13,331 bases of DNA from an uncultured Bacilli bacterium. Its GTDB lineage: Bacteria; Bacillota_I; Bacilli_A; RF39; UBA660. Below, piece after piece: positions 6,293 through 11,779 of the stretch; the stretch's first letter is position 1, and every line of letters begins with the position of its first letter. The notes beneath the pieces were generated by a model. The model was given only the letters and a program-made list of their open reading frames with translations, was not told the origin of the DNA and did not search any database. Location: NCBI GenBank assembly GCA_947625365.1, contig CANQNZ010000029.1, positions 1-13,331 on the forward strand, read 5' to 3'. Position numbers and translations under genes: made by a program.

Positions 6293-7669
6293 ATGAAAAA
6301 GGAAATATTTCGAGAATATGACATAAGAGGTATTTATAATGAAGATTTAACTGATAATGATGCTTATATAATTGGGCAAAGTTATGGTAGTTACATTCAG
6401 AAAAAATTTAATAAATCGACTTGTGTTGTAGGAGCTGATAATCGCTTATCTAGTCCTTCTTTGCAAGATAATTTAATTAAAGGTTTAGTAGATAGTGGCA
6501 CTGATGTCGTAAATCTTGGCACCTGCACAACCCCAATGTTTGCTTATGCTACTCTTAAAACTAATCTTACTTTTGGTTTAATGGTTACAGCTAGTCATAA
6601 TCCCAAAGAATATAACGGTTTTAAATTTACTTTTGATAATTTAGGAATGGCTCGCGGAAAACAGATATATGATTTTCGTGATTTTACTTTAAAAAATGAA
6701 TTTTTAAAAGGTAATGGCAAAGTAACTAATTTTGATATTTTACCCTATTATACTTCTTTAATTAAAGATAATATTAAAATGGGAAATCGCCCTTTAAAAG
6801 TTGTCGTTGACCCCGGCAATGGAACTACTTCCTTATTTGTTAAAAATATTTATTCTTTATTTTCTAATTTAGAGCTCGTAATGATTAATGATACTAGTGA
6901 TGCTACTTTTCCCAATCACCATCCAGACCCTAATATCGCCGAAAACTTAGTAATGCTTCAAGAAAAAGTTAAAGAAGTCAAAGCTGATTTAGGAGTAGCA
7001 TTCGATGGAGATGGCGACCGTCTAGGAGTAGTAAATAATTTAGGAGAAATTGTTTCTACTGAAAATCTAATGATTTTAATTATTCGCAATATTATTAATA
7101 AAGTTAAGAATAAAACATTTTTATTTGATATTAAATGTTCAAAAGCATTAGAAGATGAAATTATTAAATTAAATGGTAATCCCCTAATCTATCGAACAGG
7201 AGCATCTTATACTAGAGCCAAAGTAAATAGTGATAATATTCCCTTTGGTGGTGAATATTCAGGACACTTATTTTTTACAGATAGATGGCCCGGTATTGAC
7301 TCTGGCATATATAATGGTTTAAGAGTTATAGAAATTTTAAGTAATGAACCGAATAATCTAAGTGATATGCTTAATGATGTTAAAAAATATATAACTACGC
7401 CTAGCATTTATATTAAAGTAGCAGAAAGTGATAAATTTTCTATTGTTAACGCTGTCAAAGTTGAATATGAAAAATTAAATTATAAGCTTACAGATATTGA
7501 TGGCGTCAAAGTCTTTTATGATAATGGTTGGGTACTTCTTAGAGCAAGTAATACTACCCCTTGCTTAGAATATCGTATTGAAGCAGATACTAAGGAAAAT
7601 CAAAATGCTATTAATAATCATTTTATGAGTATCTTGCAAAAGCATTTAATGAATAAAATAACTTCATAA
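6293..7669 (+). CDS. Phosphoglucomutase/phosphomannomutase, alpha-D-phosphohexomutase family
   Basis: A 458-residue cytoplasmic enzyme that interconverts hexose 6-phosphate and hexose 1-phosphate. All four active-site loops are present: TASHNP at 99-104 with phosphoserine 101, the Mg-binding DGDGDR at 238-243, the sugar-binding GEYSGH at 320-325, and the phosphate-binding RASNTTP at 417-423. The length and REYDIRG start match the PMM/PGM (AlgC-like) branch. I chose the ATG at 6293, after GGTGAGA, because the family begins with this REYDIRG segment; the frame continues upstream to a TTG at 6227, but the added residues look non-homologous. Glucose versus mannose preference is undecidable here. 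Divergent to the glycolipid glucosyltransferase, so a role in supplying glucose-1-phosphate for UDP-glucose is a reasonable inference. Confidence 0.92.
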   Translation: MKKEIFREYDIRGIYNEDLTDNDAYIIGQSYGSYIQKKFNKSTCVVGADNRLSSPSLQDNLIKGLVDSGTDVVNLGTCTTPMFAYATLKTNLTFGLMVTASHNPKEYNGFKFTFDNLGMARGKQIYDFRDFTLKNEFLKGNGKVTNFDILPYYTSLIKDNIKMGNRPLKVVVDPGNGTTSLFVKNIYSLFSNLELVMINDTSDATFPNHHPDPNIAENLVMLQEKVKEVKADLGVAFDGDGDRLGVVNNLGEIVSTENLMILIIRNIINKVKNKTFLFDIKCSKALEDEIIKLNGNPLIYRTGASYTRAKVNSDNIPFGGEYSGHLFFTDRWPGIDSGIYNGLRVIEILSNEPNNLSDMLNDVKKYITTPSIYIKVAESDKFSIVNAVKVEYEKLNYKLTDIDGVKVFYDNGWVLLRASNTTPCLEYRIEADTKENQNAINNHFMSILQKHLMNKITS

Positions 7670-7677
7670 TTAAATAA

Positions 7678-7696
7678 CCACCCGTAAAACGGGTGG
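7678..7696. repeat. Right-end hairpin of the IS200 element, possible terminator for the mutase
   Basis: CCACCCG (7678-7684), TAAAA, CGGGTGG (7690-7696) is a perfect 7-bp hairpin nine bases after the mutase stop. It is the subterminal palindrome that TnpA recognises at the 3' end. Being GC-rich and followed by ATTT on the plus strand, it may also weaken transcription coming from the mutase gene. Confidence 0.65.
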
Positions 7697-7726
7697 ATTT
7701 CACACAGCCTATAAGGCTTTTATATT

Positions 7727-7752
7727 AGCCAGCACGCAAATGGATGCTGGCT
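7727..7752. terminator. Strong hairpin inside the IS, downstream of tnpA
   Basis: AGCCAGCA (7727-7734) and TGCTGGCT (7745-7752) form an 8-bp stem with a 10-base loop, followed on the plus strand by TTCTCTTC. A smaller stem, AGCCT/AGGCT, lies at 7706-7718. These probably isolate tnpA from outside transcription, as described for IS200 elements, and may end mutase transcripts. Confidence 0.45.
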
Positions 7753-7780
7753 TTCTCTTCGTTCAAGCCCAGTGCTATGA

Positions 7781-8236
7781 CTACTTAAATAAACCTTTAA
7801 AAGGGTTCACATATTCTTTCTTTGTTAATTTATCTTGCATCATATCTTCATGTTCTTGCTCTCTTATATATTTTCTTATTGTTGTTTCATTTAGTCCCAC
7901 TGTGCTTACGTAATATCCTGTTGCCCAAAAATTCCTATTTCCAAATTTATATTTTAAATTTGTATGTTTTTCAAATATCATCAAACTACTTTTCCCTTTT
8001 AGATATCCCATAAAATATGATACACTCATTCTTGGCGGTATTTCTAATAGCAAATGCACATGATCACTCATCATATGCCCTTCTATTATTTCTACCCCTT
8101 TCCACTTGCACAAATCTTTTATATATTTTTGAATATCTTTTCTCAATTTGTTATATATTACTTTCCTTCTAAATTTTGGAATAAATACTATATGATACTT
8201 GCACATATATTTTGTATGTGCTAAACTTTTAGCCAT
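7781..8236 (-). CDS. tnpA: IS200/IS605-family transposase TnpA (Y1 HUH)
   Basis: A 151-residue single-strand transposase. The HUH metal-binding motif is HVH at 59-61 and the catalytic tyrosine is Tyr123 in TIRKYIREQ (119-127), with the downstream Gln127 also expected for this family; GYYVSTVG (108-114 region) is another family signature. I chose the ATG at 8236-8234 because it is preceded by AAAGGAGAG at ideal distance and the family starts with K-x-x-H-x-K-Y; the open frame extends 14 residues further upstream but without support. All catalytic residues are present, so the element may be active. The ribosome binding site lies in the loop of a small GCAT/ATGC hairpin (8238-8255), in keeping with the low translation typical of IS200. 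Confidence 0.94.
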   Translation of the reverse strand: MAKSLAHTKYMCKYHIVFIPKFRRKVIYNKLRKDIQKYIKDLCKWKGVEIIEGHMMSDHVHLLLEIPPRMSVSYFMGYLKGKSSLMIFEKHTNLKYKFGNRNFWATGYYVSTVGLNETTIRKYIREQEHEDMMQDKLTKKEYVNPFKGLFK

Positions 8237-8278
8237 GGCATCTCTCCTTTCATGCTTAATATGGGCTTGAACCGCCAT

Positions 8279-8287
8279 ATTATAGCA
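8279..8287 (-). promoter_or_regulatory. Extended -10 promoter of tnpA
   Basis: TGCTATAAT on the minus strand (8287-8279) is a perfect extended -10 element (TGnTATAAT); no good -35 box is seen at 16-18 bases. Transcription would start near 8272, so the mRNA would begin with the GTTCAAGCCC block (8272-8263). Confidence 0.45.
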
Positions 8288-8382
8288 TGCGAGATGTCAT
8301 TTTTGCTATAAGCCTTTTAACTCCCACTAGCTTAGCTAGTGGATTTTTGATGTCTTGCAAAAGCAAGCCACTTACTAAAGTA

Positions 8383-8877
8383 CTATTCAAACAAATATAT
8401 ATTTTCTATATATTTTTCCCTAAATAAATCATTGCCTATATACTTTCCACCAAGATGCTTATAAAAATTGTTAGAAGGATTGCCATCTAAACAGCCAATT
8501 ATCAATTTTTTAATTCCCTTTTTCATAATGTTTTTAATAGCATAATTATATAACAATCTACCATATCCATTTCCTTGATATTCTTTTAGAACATATAAAG
8601 AGTGTATTTCTGCCGCATTTTCATATTTATCACTATCTAAAGTATAATAAATCCAGCCAATTATTTTGTCTTGTAAAGTTAAAACATAATAATTTGGTTG
8701 ACTATTTATACTATTTTTTAATTTCTCTGCACTATTATTTATGGTTTCATTATCTAATAATCCTTTTAAAAAATCATCATCAACAATCCCCTTATACATT
8801 GTATTCCAAACAAGAGCAATAGCATGCGCTAATTCGTTTGAATCTTCTTTTTTCCTTTTTCTAATTATAGGGTTCAT
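8383..8877 (-). CDS. GNAT-family N-acetyltransferase
   Basis: A 164-residue GCN5-related acetyltransferase that would move an acetyl group from acetyl-CoA to an amine. The acetyl-CoA pyrophosphate loop QGNGYG is at 101-106, after the beta-4 strand IHSLYVL, and the C-terminal N-FYKHLGGKYIGN segment fits motif B with a Tyr often acting in catalysis. The ATG at 8877-8875 is chosen because GGAAGGA lies about nine bases upstream; an in-frame TTG at 8895 would place that site inside the coding region. Substrate unknown: candidates include small amines, aminoglycoside-like drugs or a protein N terminus. Its stop codon lies about 40 bases outside the IS200 end hairpin. Confidence 0.85.
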   Translation of the reverse strand: MNPIIRKRKKEDSNELAHAIALVWNTMYKGIVDDDFLKGLLDNETINNSAEKLKNSINSQPNYYVLTLQDKIIGWIYYTLDSDKYENAAEIHSLYVLKEYQGNGYGRLLYNYAIKNIMKKGIKKLIIGCLDGNPSNNFYKHLGGKYIGNDLFREKYIENIYLFE

Positions 8878-8915
8878 AACTATTTTCCTTCCCAAAAATT
8901 TAGAATTGGTTTTTG

Positions 8916-8944
8916 TTGAGCAAAGAACATTTGTTTGGTATAAT
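8916..8944 (+). promoter_or_regulatory. Promoter of the candidate small toxin mRNA
   Basis: TTGAGC (8916-8921), a 17-base spacer and a perfect TATAAT (8939-8944) on the plus strand. Transcription would start near 8951, giving a 5' leader of about 70 bases before the 25-codon gene. Confidence 0.72.
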
Positions 8945-8980
8945 GTTCATGGATACATTTGAAATATATCAGGTGTTTTC

Positions 8981-9010
8981 CCTTTCAATTATCCAATGAT
9001 AAGTGAAAGG
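8981..9010 (+). promoter_or_regulatory. 5' UTR hairpin that hides the toxin ribosome binding site
   Basis: CCTTTCA (8981-8987) pairs with TGAAAGG (9004-9010), and TTATC (8989-8993) with GATAA (8998-9002) around a CAAT loop, separated by one A-G mismatch. The resulting 12-bp stem-loop covers the AAAGG part of the Shine-Dalgarno box. Such occlusion is known from several type I toxin mRNAs, where it delays translation. Confidence 0.65.
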
Positions 9011-9022
9011 TGGTGGTTCTTT

Positions 9023-9100
9023 ATGACAAAAAGAGAACTTTCTCATTTTATTATAATTCTACTATTATTCTTTGTAGTAATCACCTTACTATTTAGATAA
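9023..9100 (+). CDS. Candidate type I toxin: 25-residue hydrophobic membrane peptide
   Basis: A small gene with a proper ribosome binding site (AAAGGTGG at 9006-9013) ten bases before its ATG. The peptide begins MTKRELSH, with a basic N-terminus, and is followed by a 16-residue uninterrupted hydrophobic segment and a final Arg, as in single-pass membrane toxins of type I systems (TxpA, BsrG and Fst are examples of the class, not homologues I can show). It has its own promoter, an occluding 5' hairpin, a 3' terminator and an antisense RNA gene facing it. I do not recognise the family. It could instead be a small membrane regulator; the antisense arrangement makes a toxin the better guess. Confidence 0.65.
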   Translation: MTKRELSHFIIILLLFFVVITLLFR

Positions 9101-9106
9101 TAAAAA

Positions 9107-9138
9107 CATCTGATTTCAACAAGTGTTGATTTCAGATG
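9107..9138 (-). terminator. Terminator of the candidate antitoxin RNA
   Basis: CATCTGATTTCAACA (9107-9121) and TGTTGATTTCAGATG (9124-9138) pair over 13 of 15 positions around a tiny loop. Only the minus strand has a T-run after it (9106-9102), so it stops the antisense RNA and not the toxin mRNA. Confidence 0.7.
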
Positions 9139-9154
9139 ACATCCATAAGGGATA

Positions 9155-9190
9155 ACATCTGATTCCCACAATCAAATGTATCCTTTTTTA
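9155..9190 (+). terminator. Terminator of the toxin mRNA
   Basis: ACATCTGATT (9155-9164), loop CCCAC, AATCAAATGT (9170-9179) form a 10-bp stem with one mismatch, followed by ATCC and a run of T on the plus strand. Its left arm is a copy of the left arm of the antitoxin terminator, so the two structures compete. Confidence 0.65.
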
Positions 9191-9217
9191 TTTTATGCAA
9201 GTTTCCTTGACAAATAC

Positions 9218-9246
9218 ATAATAACATTTAAATGTACTTTTATCAA
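9218..9246 (-). promoter_or_regulatory. Promoter of the candidate antitoxin RNA
   Basis: TTGATA (9246-9241), 17-base spacer, TATTAT (9223-9218) on the minus strand, five of six matches in each box. It is stronger in consensus terms than needed for a chance match and is conserved in the second copy at 10585-10613. Confidence 0.7.
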
Positions 9247-9324
9247 GTAGTTTTTCTATTTTACTCTGTCACCCTGGTGAAGCTGAATGTCGAGTAATAG
9301 ATTTAATAAAATTATATTCTGTAA

Positions 9325-9954
9325 TCAATCTTTTTTTTCGTTAATTAATTTTTTTACTTCAGGTTTAGGAATTATATCAAAGACACTTAAATCTACTATT
9401 GTTTCTATATTATCTATATTTTTTATTTCTTCAATTAACTCTTGGGCCATTTCTAATAAAGGTTCCTTATTATTTACTAATTTTTCAAAATGTGATTTTG
9501 AATTAAAAGGCATTACATAAAATGTAGACCCGTGAAATAAACCATGTTTCTCAATTCCTATTGCATATTCCTTTTCTTGAGTATATATTAAAATAGTTTT
9601 ATCATCTACATGAAAGGTTTTATCAAAATCATTTATCTCATCTTCTGGAGTACCAAAATCTTCTGTATTAGGATTTTTTTCATCATAAATTGTTCTTTTG
9701 ATCATGCAAGTCATATCCTTATTCGAACTAATAGTATAACAACTATTATTAGAACAAAAAACATATATAATTTTGCTTAAAGCCATATCCACAACGCAAG
9801 ATTCTGTATCATAAAGAGCTATCTTACCACATATTTTTGAATAAAGAGATTCGTCAAATTCTTTTAAAGAACGGCAATATTCCTTAAAAGGCACATCTTC
9901 TCTTATATTTATTTTTATAAAATTATCTGGTTTAGTTATTTGGATACTACTCAT
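9325..9954 (-). CDS. Protein of unknown function, 209 residues
   Basis: I do not recognise this family. It is an acidic soluble-looking protein without signal peptide or membrane segment. It begins MSSIQITKPDNF, has a run of alternating strand-like segments (IALYDTESCVVDMALSKIIY, LIYTQEKEYAIGIE), an acidic stretch PEDEINDFD and a C-terminal helix rich in Glu and Ile, ending in a Lys-rich tail. Five cysteines lie in the N-terminal half without a CxxC pattern. The ATG at 9954 has AAGGA upstream and a near-perfect promoter at 9981-10009, so it is a single-gene unit. It is the only large gene here that ends in TGA. Its position beside a toxin-antitoxin-like locus and a phage-type gene suggests accessory DNA. 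Confidence 0.8.
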   Translation of the reverse strand: MSSIQITKPDNFIKINIREDVPFKEYCRSLKEFDESLYSKICGKIALYDTESCVVDMALSKIIYVFCSNNSCYTISSNKDMTCMIKRTIYDEKNPNTEDFGTPEDEINDFDKTFHVDDKTILIYTQEKEYAIGIEKHGLFHGSTFYVMPFNSKSHFEKLVNNKEPLLEMAQELIEEIKNIDNIETIVDLSVFDIIPKPEVKKLINEKKD

Positions 9955-9980
9955 CTTTTCATTCCTTCATGTATTTATTT

Positions 9981-10009
9981 ATTATAATGTAACTTTTAGT
10001 TTTTGGCAA
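9981..10009 (-). promoter_or_regulatory. Promoter of the 9325-9954 gene
   Basis: TTGCCA (10009-10004), a 17-base spacer and TATAAT (9986-9981) on the minus strand, about 30 bases before the ATG at 9954. Confidence 0.7.
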
Positions 10010-10022
10010 TTAATATCTCACA

Positions 10023-10049
10023 TCAAAAAAGGAGTATTTAAACTCTCCA
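10023..10049 (-). terminator. Possible terminator of the WDGH-domain gene
   Basis: On the minus strand GGAGAGTTTAAATACTCC (10048-10031) can fold into a short stem and is followed by TTTTTTG. The stem is only four to five base pairs, so the call is tentative. It lies about 50 bases after the gene's stop codon and before the next promoter. Confidence 0.45.
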
Positions 10050-10099
10050 AAAAAATACACTATCAAACGAAAATTTTGGTTAATAAGTACGTGACAATT

Positions 10100-10480
10100 C
10101 TATTTACGCTTTTTGGATAAGGAATAAATTCTTTTTAAAACAGTAGCGTTATCATAGTTATCATATTTAGGGGCTTTTTCAATTTCAGGAATTTGGAATA
10201 AATCCCAAAATTCTAATTTAAAGTGATAAGTAGCAACTCCTTCTGGTGTATTAATACCAGCAATAAAATCACCTTTAAACATTGGGTCGTTTTCTTCATC
10301 AAAATGCTTTTTTGACTTCCAAGATATATCGGGATTAATATTACATAAAGTGCAAAATAAAATCAATCTATTTTTATATAAATCTTCAAATGTATGATGT
10401 CCATCACTTATTTGCTTCACCAAAATATTACCATTTCTTTTTTCAGTTTGTATTAAATTATTTAATTCGTTTATATTCAT
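10100..10480 (-). CDS. WDGH-domain (phage-type) protein
   Basis: A 126-residue protein with the pattern of the WDGH-type family common in phages and prophages: SDGHHTFEDLYKNRLILF (25-42), WKSKKHFDEEND (54-65), GDFIAGINTPEGVATYHF (70-87) and the closing WDLF (92-95). The first Trp of the name-giving motif is replaced here by Ser (SDGHH). The biochemical role of the family is not known to me. The ATG at 10480 has AAAAAAGGA at a good distance. Directly upstream lies the remnant of the toxin-antitoxin repeat with an antisense promoter pointing into this gene. Its presence suggests past phage or plasmid traffic. Confidence 0.75.
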   Translation of the reverse strand: MNINELNNLIQTEKRNGNILVKQISDGHHTFEDLYKNRLILFCTLCNINPDISWKSKKHFDEENDPMFKGDFIAGINTPEGVATYHFKLEFWDLFQIPEIEKAPKYDNYDNATVLKRIYSLSKKRK

Positions 10481-10516
10481 AATTATCCTTTTTTAAACAC
10501 CTTACTATTTAGATAA

Positions 10517-10578
10517 TAAAAACATCTGATTCTCGCAATCAAATGTATCTTTTTTAATTTTATGCCAGTTCCCTTGAC
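10517..10578 (-). ncRNA. Possible orphan antitoxin-like RNA from the decayed copy
   Basis: The promoter TTGATA (10613-10608), 17 bases, TATGAT (10590-10585) is kept on the minus strand. The RNA would start near 10578 and stop at the hairpin AATCAAATGT/ACATCTGATT (10546-10522) followed by T residues, about 60 nucleotides. It is largely complementary to the 3' UTR of the toxin mRNA at 9170-9211, so it could act in trans, or serve only as a leader of the WDGH gene. Confidence 0.45.
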
Positions 10579-10584
10579 ATATTC

Positions 10585-10613
10585 ATCATAACATTTAAAT
10601 GTACTTTTATCAA
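10585..10613 (-). promoter_or_regulatory. Kept antisense promoter in the decayed copy
   Basis: TTGATA-17-TATGAT on the minus strand, with the spacer nearly identical to that of the full copy. It points at the WDGH-domain gene, whose start lies about 100 bases downstream behind a terminator hairpin, and no other promoter for that gene is evident. Confidence 0.6.
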
Positions 10614-10630
10614 GTACGTCTTTCTATTTT

Positions 10631-10646
10631 ACTCGAAAGTTCGAGT
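10631..10646. repeat. Perfect hairpin ACTCGAA-AG-TTCGAGT
   Basis: A 7-bp perfect inverted repeat with a two-base gap. The same ACTC/GAGT arm pair occurs at 9263-9296 and, in altered form, at 12073-12098, and the flank GGTGTCAATTTTGTGCG (10647-10663 region) resembles the flank of the third. It lies behind the HD-domain gene on the minus strand and may act as its transcript end. Confidence 0.55.
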
Positions 10647-10692
10647 TGGTGTCAATTTTGTGCGAATAACGTTGTAATCTACACTTTTTAAA

Positions 10693-11361
10693 TTATGATA
10701 TTAAATCATTATATTGAATTTCCTTACCATTTATTAAAAATATATAATTTTTATTTAAATACCCTGCTACTTTTTTAGGTATAATAATTGCCTTTTTCCA
10801 ACTTTTTAATACTGAAACATCAAAATCTGCTTCAGTAAAATATTCTACTATTAAATTCTCATCATTAATTACAATATCCACTTTTTTTATTTTTTGTATT
10901 TCTTTATTAACCCAATCTTGAATACTAGAATTTATTGTTCTGTGATACGTCACATCTAGTTTATCAGCTAGCACTAAAGAAAGTCCAATTAAAGATTGTA
11001 TATTATTGCCATTAGAATGATCTGAAATTGCTTGTTTAATAATTTCCATTTCGTTTAAACTAAAATCATTTTTATCAATATATCTAGAAAATATTTTGCT
11101 ACTTTCTATAGCATGGTTTATTTTATCTCCTTTACTAAGTCCAATATCATGTAATAATGCACAAGTCATTCCTAAATCAATTGTTCTTTCATCGGCATTT
11201 AACTGTATCAATATTTTTTTTACATAATCAGCAACTCTGATATAATGACTTAGTCCATGCTCCCAGTCCCATTTCCCATTTGTAATAAATTTGATTTGTT
11301 CTATTTTTTTTACAGTTTTTATATATTGCTTATTATTTAATAATTTATCATATAACTTCAT
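10693..11361 (-). CDS. HD-domain phosphohydrolase
   Basis: A 222-residue metal-dependent hydrolase of the HD superfamily. The metal ligands are in place: His39 (GLSHYIRV), His71-Asp72 in LLHDIG (69-74) and Asp133 in LADKLD (131-136), with a further DHS at 114-116. HD enzymes hydrolyse phosphate esters in nucleotides or second messengers; the exact substrate is not evident. The C-terminal part (after about 150) is beta-rich and has no motif I know. The start at 11361 has GGTGAT seven bases upstream and TATAAT at 11383-11378, with only a weak -35 box. Confidence 0.85.
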   Translation of the reverse strand: MKLYDKLLNNKQYIKTVKKIEQIKFITNGKWDWEHGLSHYIRVADYVKKILIQLNADERTIDLGMTCALLHDIGLSKGDKINHAIESSKIFSRYIDKNDFSLNEMEIIKQAISDHSNGNNIQSLIGLSLVLADKLDVTYHRTINSSIQDWVNKEIQKIKKVDIVINDENLIVEYFTEADFDVSVLKSWKKAIIIPKKVAGYLNKNYIFLINGKEIQYNDLIS

Positions 11362-11377
11362 ATCATCACCACTTTAA

Positions 11378-11383
11378 ATTATA
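11378..11383 (-). promoter_or_regulatory. -10 box of the HD-domain gene
   Basis: TATAAT on the minus strand about 17 bases before the start codon region; a -35 match at the right distance is poor (TTTTGC), so promoter strength is uncertain. Confidence 0.4.
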
Positions 11384-11554
11384 GCAAATTTTTGTTTATG
11401 GCAAAATAATTACCTCCTCTAAAAAGTGTCTAAAAATTTGATAAAGCTCCAAGTTCCATGTATCTAAATAACCTAAGAGATTATCTTTTTATATTAGGCT
11501 TAAAAGTTTGAACAGATTTCCCAATGCTACTTTAAAGGAAGGAGGACGACAACG

Positions 11555-11779
11555 TTAAATTATACGTTTTAAACTTTTTCTTTTTATTTCATAAATTGGT
11601 ATTTGATTATTATTTAATTTCATTACAACATCTATGTATGTTGAGTCAACCATGTCAAATTTTTTAGACCATAAATCTTGTAATATATTTGCAAGAATAT
11701 CTTTTAAATCTTTGCCATATTGATTACGTTGTTTTTTAATAGCAAATTCCAACCATCTATCTGGGGTATTCATACTCAT
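11555..11779 (-). CDS. Hypothetical protein, probably the 3' half of a frameshifted gene
   Basis: An open frame of 74 codons that begins inside the end of the preceding frame (23-base overlap) without a convincing ribosome binding site. The product is basic and helical and has no motif I recognise. Its segment DRWLEFAIKKQRNQYGKDL continues naturally from the end of the upstream product if one C of the CCCC run at 11763-11766 is removed, giving ...EYEYPDRWLEF.... It is therefore best read as part of the same gene as 11757-11975. It might also be translated by coupling, since a TAA lies directly before its ATG. Confidence 0.5.
   Translation of the reverse strand: MSMNTPDRWLEFAIKKQRNQYGKDLKDILANILQDLWSKKFDMVDSTYIDVVMKLNNNQIPIYEIKRKSLKRII

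Larger units (their letters stand above)
7678..8342 (-). mobile_element. IS200-type insertion sequence (tnpA only, IS200/IS605 family)
   Basis: A single HUH transposase gene is flanked by hairpins instead of terminal inverted repeats, as in IS200/IS605 elements, which move as single strands. The end hairpins are CCACTAGC-TAA-GCTAGTGG on the transposase 5' side (8342-8324) and CCACCCG-TTTTA-CGGGTGG on its 3' side (7696-7678), minus strand; both start CCAC, end GTGG and are preceded by AAT. No tnpB is present. Real cleavage sites lie some bases outside these hairpins and cannot be fixed by eye, so the ends are approximate. The element starts within ten bases of the mutase stop codon. Confidence 0.8.
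9101..9211 (-). ncRNA. Candidate antitoxin RNA, antisense to the toxin mRNA 3' region
   Basis: A minus-strand promoter, TTGATA (9246-9241), 17 bases, TATTAT (9223-9218), predicts a start near 9211. The RNA would end at the hairpin 9138-9107 followed by TTTTT (9106-9102), about 110 nucleotides. It would overlap the toxin mRNA 3' UTR over roughly 90 bases, ending just at the toxin stop codon. There is no coding potential of note in it. The layout, with convergent transcription and overlapping terminators, is that of type I antitoxins acting on the 3' end of the mRNA. Confidence 0.62.
10498..10630. repeat. Decayed second copy of the toxin-antitoxin 3' half
   Basis: From CACCTTACTATTTAGATAA (10498-10516), which is the last five codons and stop of the toxin at 9082-9100, the sequence follows 9082-9264 through the terminator region, antisense promoter and the CTATTTTACTC end with scattered substitutions. 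A block of 49 bases between the two ACATCTGATT repeats of the full copy is missing here, exactly as expected from deletion between these direct repeats. The toxin start, its ribosome binding site and its promoter are absent. Confidence 0.85.

Noticed and set aside
8741..8962. Plus-strand frame of 73 codons across the GNAT gene start
   Set aside because: Mostly antisense to the GNAT coding region; it has no ribosome site, and the plus-strand promoter at 8916-8944 would start inside it.
9325..9327. TGA read as Trp (Mycoplasma-type code), extending the 9325-9954 protein
   Set aside because: All Trp codons in the long genes are TGG and no long gene contains an internal TGA, so TGA is best taken as a stop.
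9287..9520. Plus-strand frame of 77 codons behind the toxin-antitoxin locus
   Set aside because: Antisense to the 3' part of the 9325-9954 gene; no Shine-Dalgarno site.
11401..11550. Short minus-strand frame ending LDTWNLELYQIFRHFLEE... that might be an insertion sequence tail
   Set aside because: Only about 27 codons with no start and no motif I can name; too short to support.
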